Shown piece after piece: positions 5,747-6,334 of a stretch of 6,334 nucleotides of DNA; the stretch's first letter is position 1, and each line of letters begins with the position of its first letter. The notes under the pieces are model-generated. The model saw nothing but the letters and a program-made list of their open reading frames with translations, had not been told where the DNA came from and made no database searches. Position numbers and translations under genes: made by a program. This stretch comes from Lachnospiraceae bacterium UBA6998 (GTDB taxonomy: Bacteria; Bacillota; Clostridia; Lachnospirales; Lachnospiraceae). The stretch is from assembly GCA_002448395.1 (NCBI GenBank), contig DJXS01000088.1, positions 1 through 6,334 on the forward strand, in the 5' to 3' direction.

Positions 5747-6334
5747 TTACCTGTCTCCGCGCGCCTTGTCTCTCTCCAGCATCTTGTTCACATAGTATCC
5801 CGTGTAGGAGGAGTGCACCTTGGCCACTTCCTCCGGAGTTCCCGCGGCGACCACAGTGCCGCCTCCGTCTCCGCCCTCGGGTCCCATGTCGATGATGTAG
5901 TCCGCCGTCTTGATCACATCCAGGTTGTGCTCGATGACGACCACCGTGTTGCCGCCCTCCACCAGCTGGTGAAGGATCACATTGAGCTTAGCCACGTCTT
6001 CGAAATGAAGTCCCGTCGTCGGCTCGTCCAAAATATAGATCGTCTTTCCGGTGCTCTTCCTGGACAGCTCTGTCGCGAGCTTGATTCGCTGCGCCTCGCC
6101 TCCCGACAGCTCTGTGGAGGGCTGCCCCAGCTTCACATAGCCAAGTCCCACATCGTAGAGTGTCTGGATCTTGCGCCTTATGGAGGGCACATTCTCAAAG
6201 AAAGTGACGGCCTCCTCGACGGTCATATCCAATACGTCGTAAATATTCTTGCCCTTGTAGCGCACTTCCAGCGTCTCTCGGTTGTAGCGCTTGCCGTGGC
6301 AGACCTCGCAGGGCACATAGACATCCGGCAGGAA
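5747..6334 (-). CDS. uvrA: UvrA, excinuclease ABC subunit A, C-terminal 195 residues, cut by window edge
   Basis: UvrA is the damage-sensing ATPase of nucleotide excision repair, which loads UvrB onto lesions. The reading frame is open to the window edge, so the true start lies beyond 6334; the GTG codon at 6316 is an internal valine, not a start. The fragment begins [18 protein letters not shown], which contains the second CxxC (residues 9 and 12 of the fragment) of the C-terminal zinc finger. Then come the ABC signature [12 protein letters not shown] (76-87), Walker [13 protein letters not shown] (99-110) and the H-loop histidine in VVIEHNLD (His 136). The ending, with a glycine-rich GPEGGDGGG (151-159) and GTPEEVAK, is the normal UvrA C-terminus. 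The corresponding Walker A and the first half of the protein are outside the window. The gene is followed after 72 bases by recD2, a second DNA-repair function on the same strand. Confidence 0.97.
   Translation of the reverse strand, partial: FLPDVYVPCEVCHGKRYNRETLEVRYKGKNIYDVLDMTVEEAVTFFENVPSIRRKIQTLYDVGLGYVKLGQPSTELSGGEAQRIKLATELSRKSTGKTIYILDEPTTGLHFEDVAKLNVILHQLVEGGNTVVVIEHNLDVIKTADYIIDMGPEGGDGGGTVVAAGTPEEVAKVHSSYTGYYVNKMLERDKARGDR

Noticed and set aside
6314..6316. GTG at 6316 as the start of a 189-aa gene
   Set aside because: The frame continues upstream to the window edge with canonical UvrA residues (FLPDVY), so this is an internal codon of a truncated uvrA.

Overview
The window looks like a stretch of a Gram-positive (Bacillota) chromosome, most likely Clostridia and probably Lachnospiraceae. 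Three things point there: cdaA is followed directly by cdaR, the Firmicute c-di-AMP synthase/regulator pair; a RecD2-type helicase is present; and two uncharacterised membrane proteins resemble hypothetical proteins I recall from Lachnospiraceae genomes. That last point is memory, not a search. Base composition is moderate, slightly above half G+C by eye, and looks even throughout. I see no mobile element, tRNA, rRNA, CRISPR array or horizontal-transfer scar.

All seven genes lie on the minus strand, so transcription runs from high to low coordinates. In that order: the C-terminal 195 residues of UvrA (excision repair ATPase, cut by the window edge at 6334); a 72-base gap with small inverted repeats; RecD2 (771 aa, 5'-3' SF1 helicase); ComF/ComFC (243 aa, zinc-ribbon phosphoribosyltransferase-like protein, start overlapping the recD2 end by 68 bases); a 137-aa protein with two membrane segments (4-base ATGA overlap with comF); a 334-aa protein with about eight membrane segments (20-base overlap with the previous gene); a 58-base gap; CdaA (298 aa, membrane diadenylate cyclase); and the N-terminal 123 residues of CdaR (YbbR-domain protein, 26-base overlap with cdaA, cut at position 1).

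The overlaps, short gaps and absence of any terminator with a T-tract suggest one polycistronic unit or a dense cluster. It joins DNA repair and DNA processing (uvrA, recD2, comF) to c-di-AMP synthesis (cdaA, cdaR) through two membrane proteins of unknown function. glmM is the usual next gene after cdaR and would be expected just beyond position 1. The known genes are ordinary members of their families with intact catalytic motifs. The least explained part is the membrane-protein pair at 1300-2698, sitting directly upstream of the cyclase.
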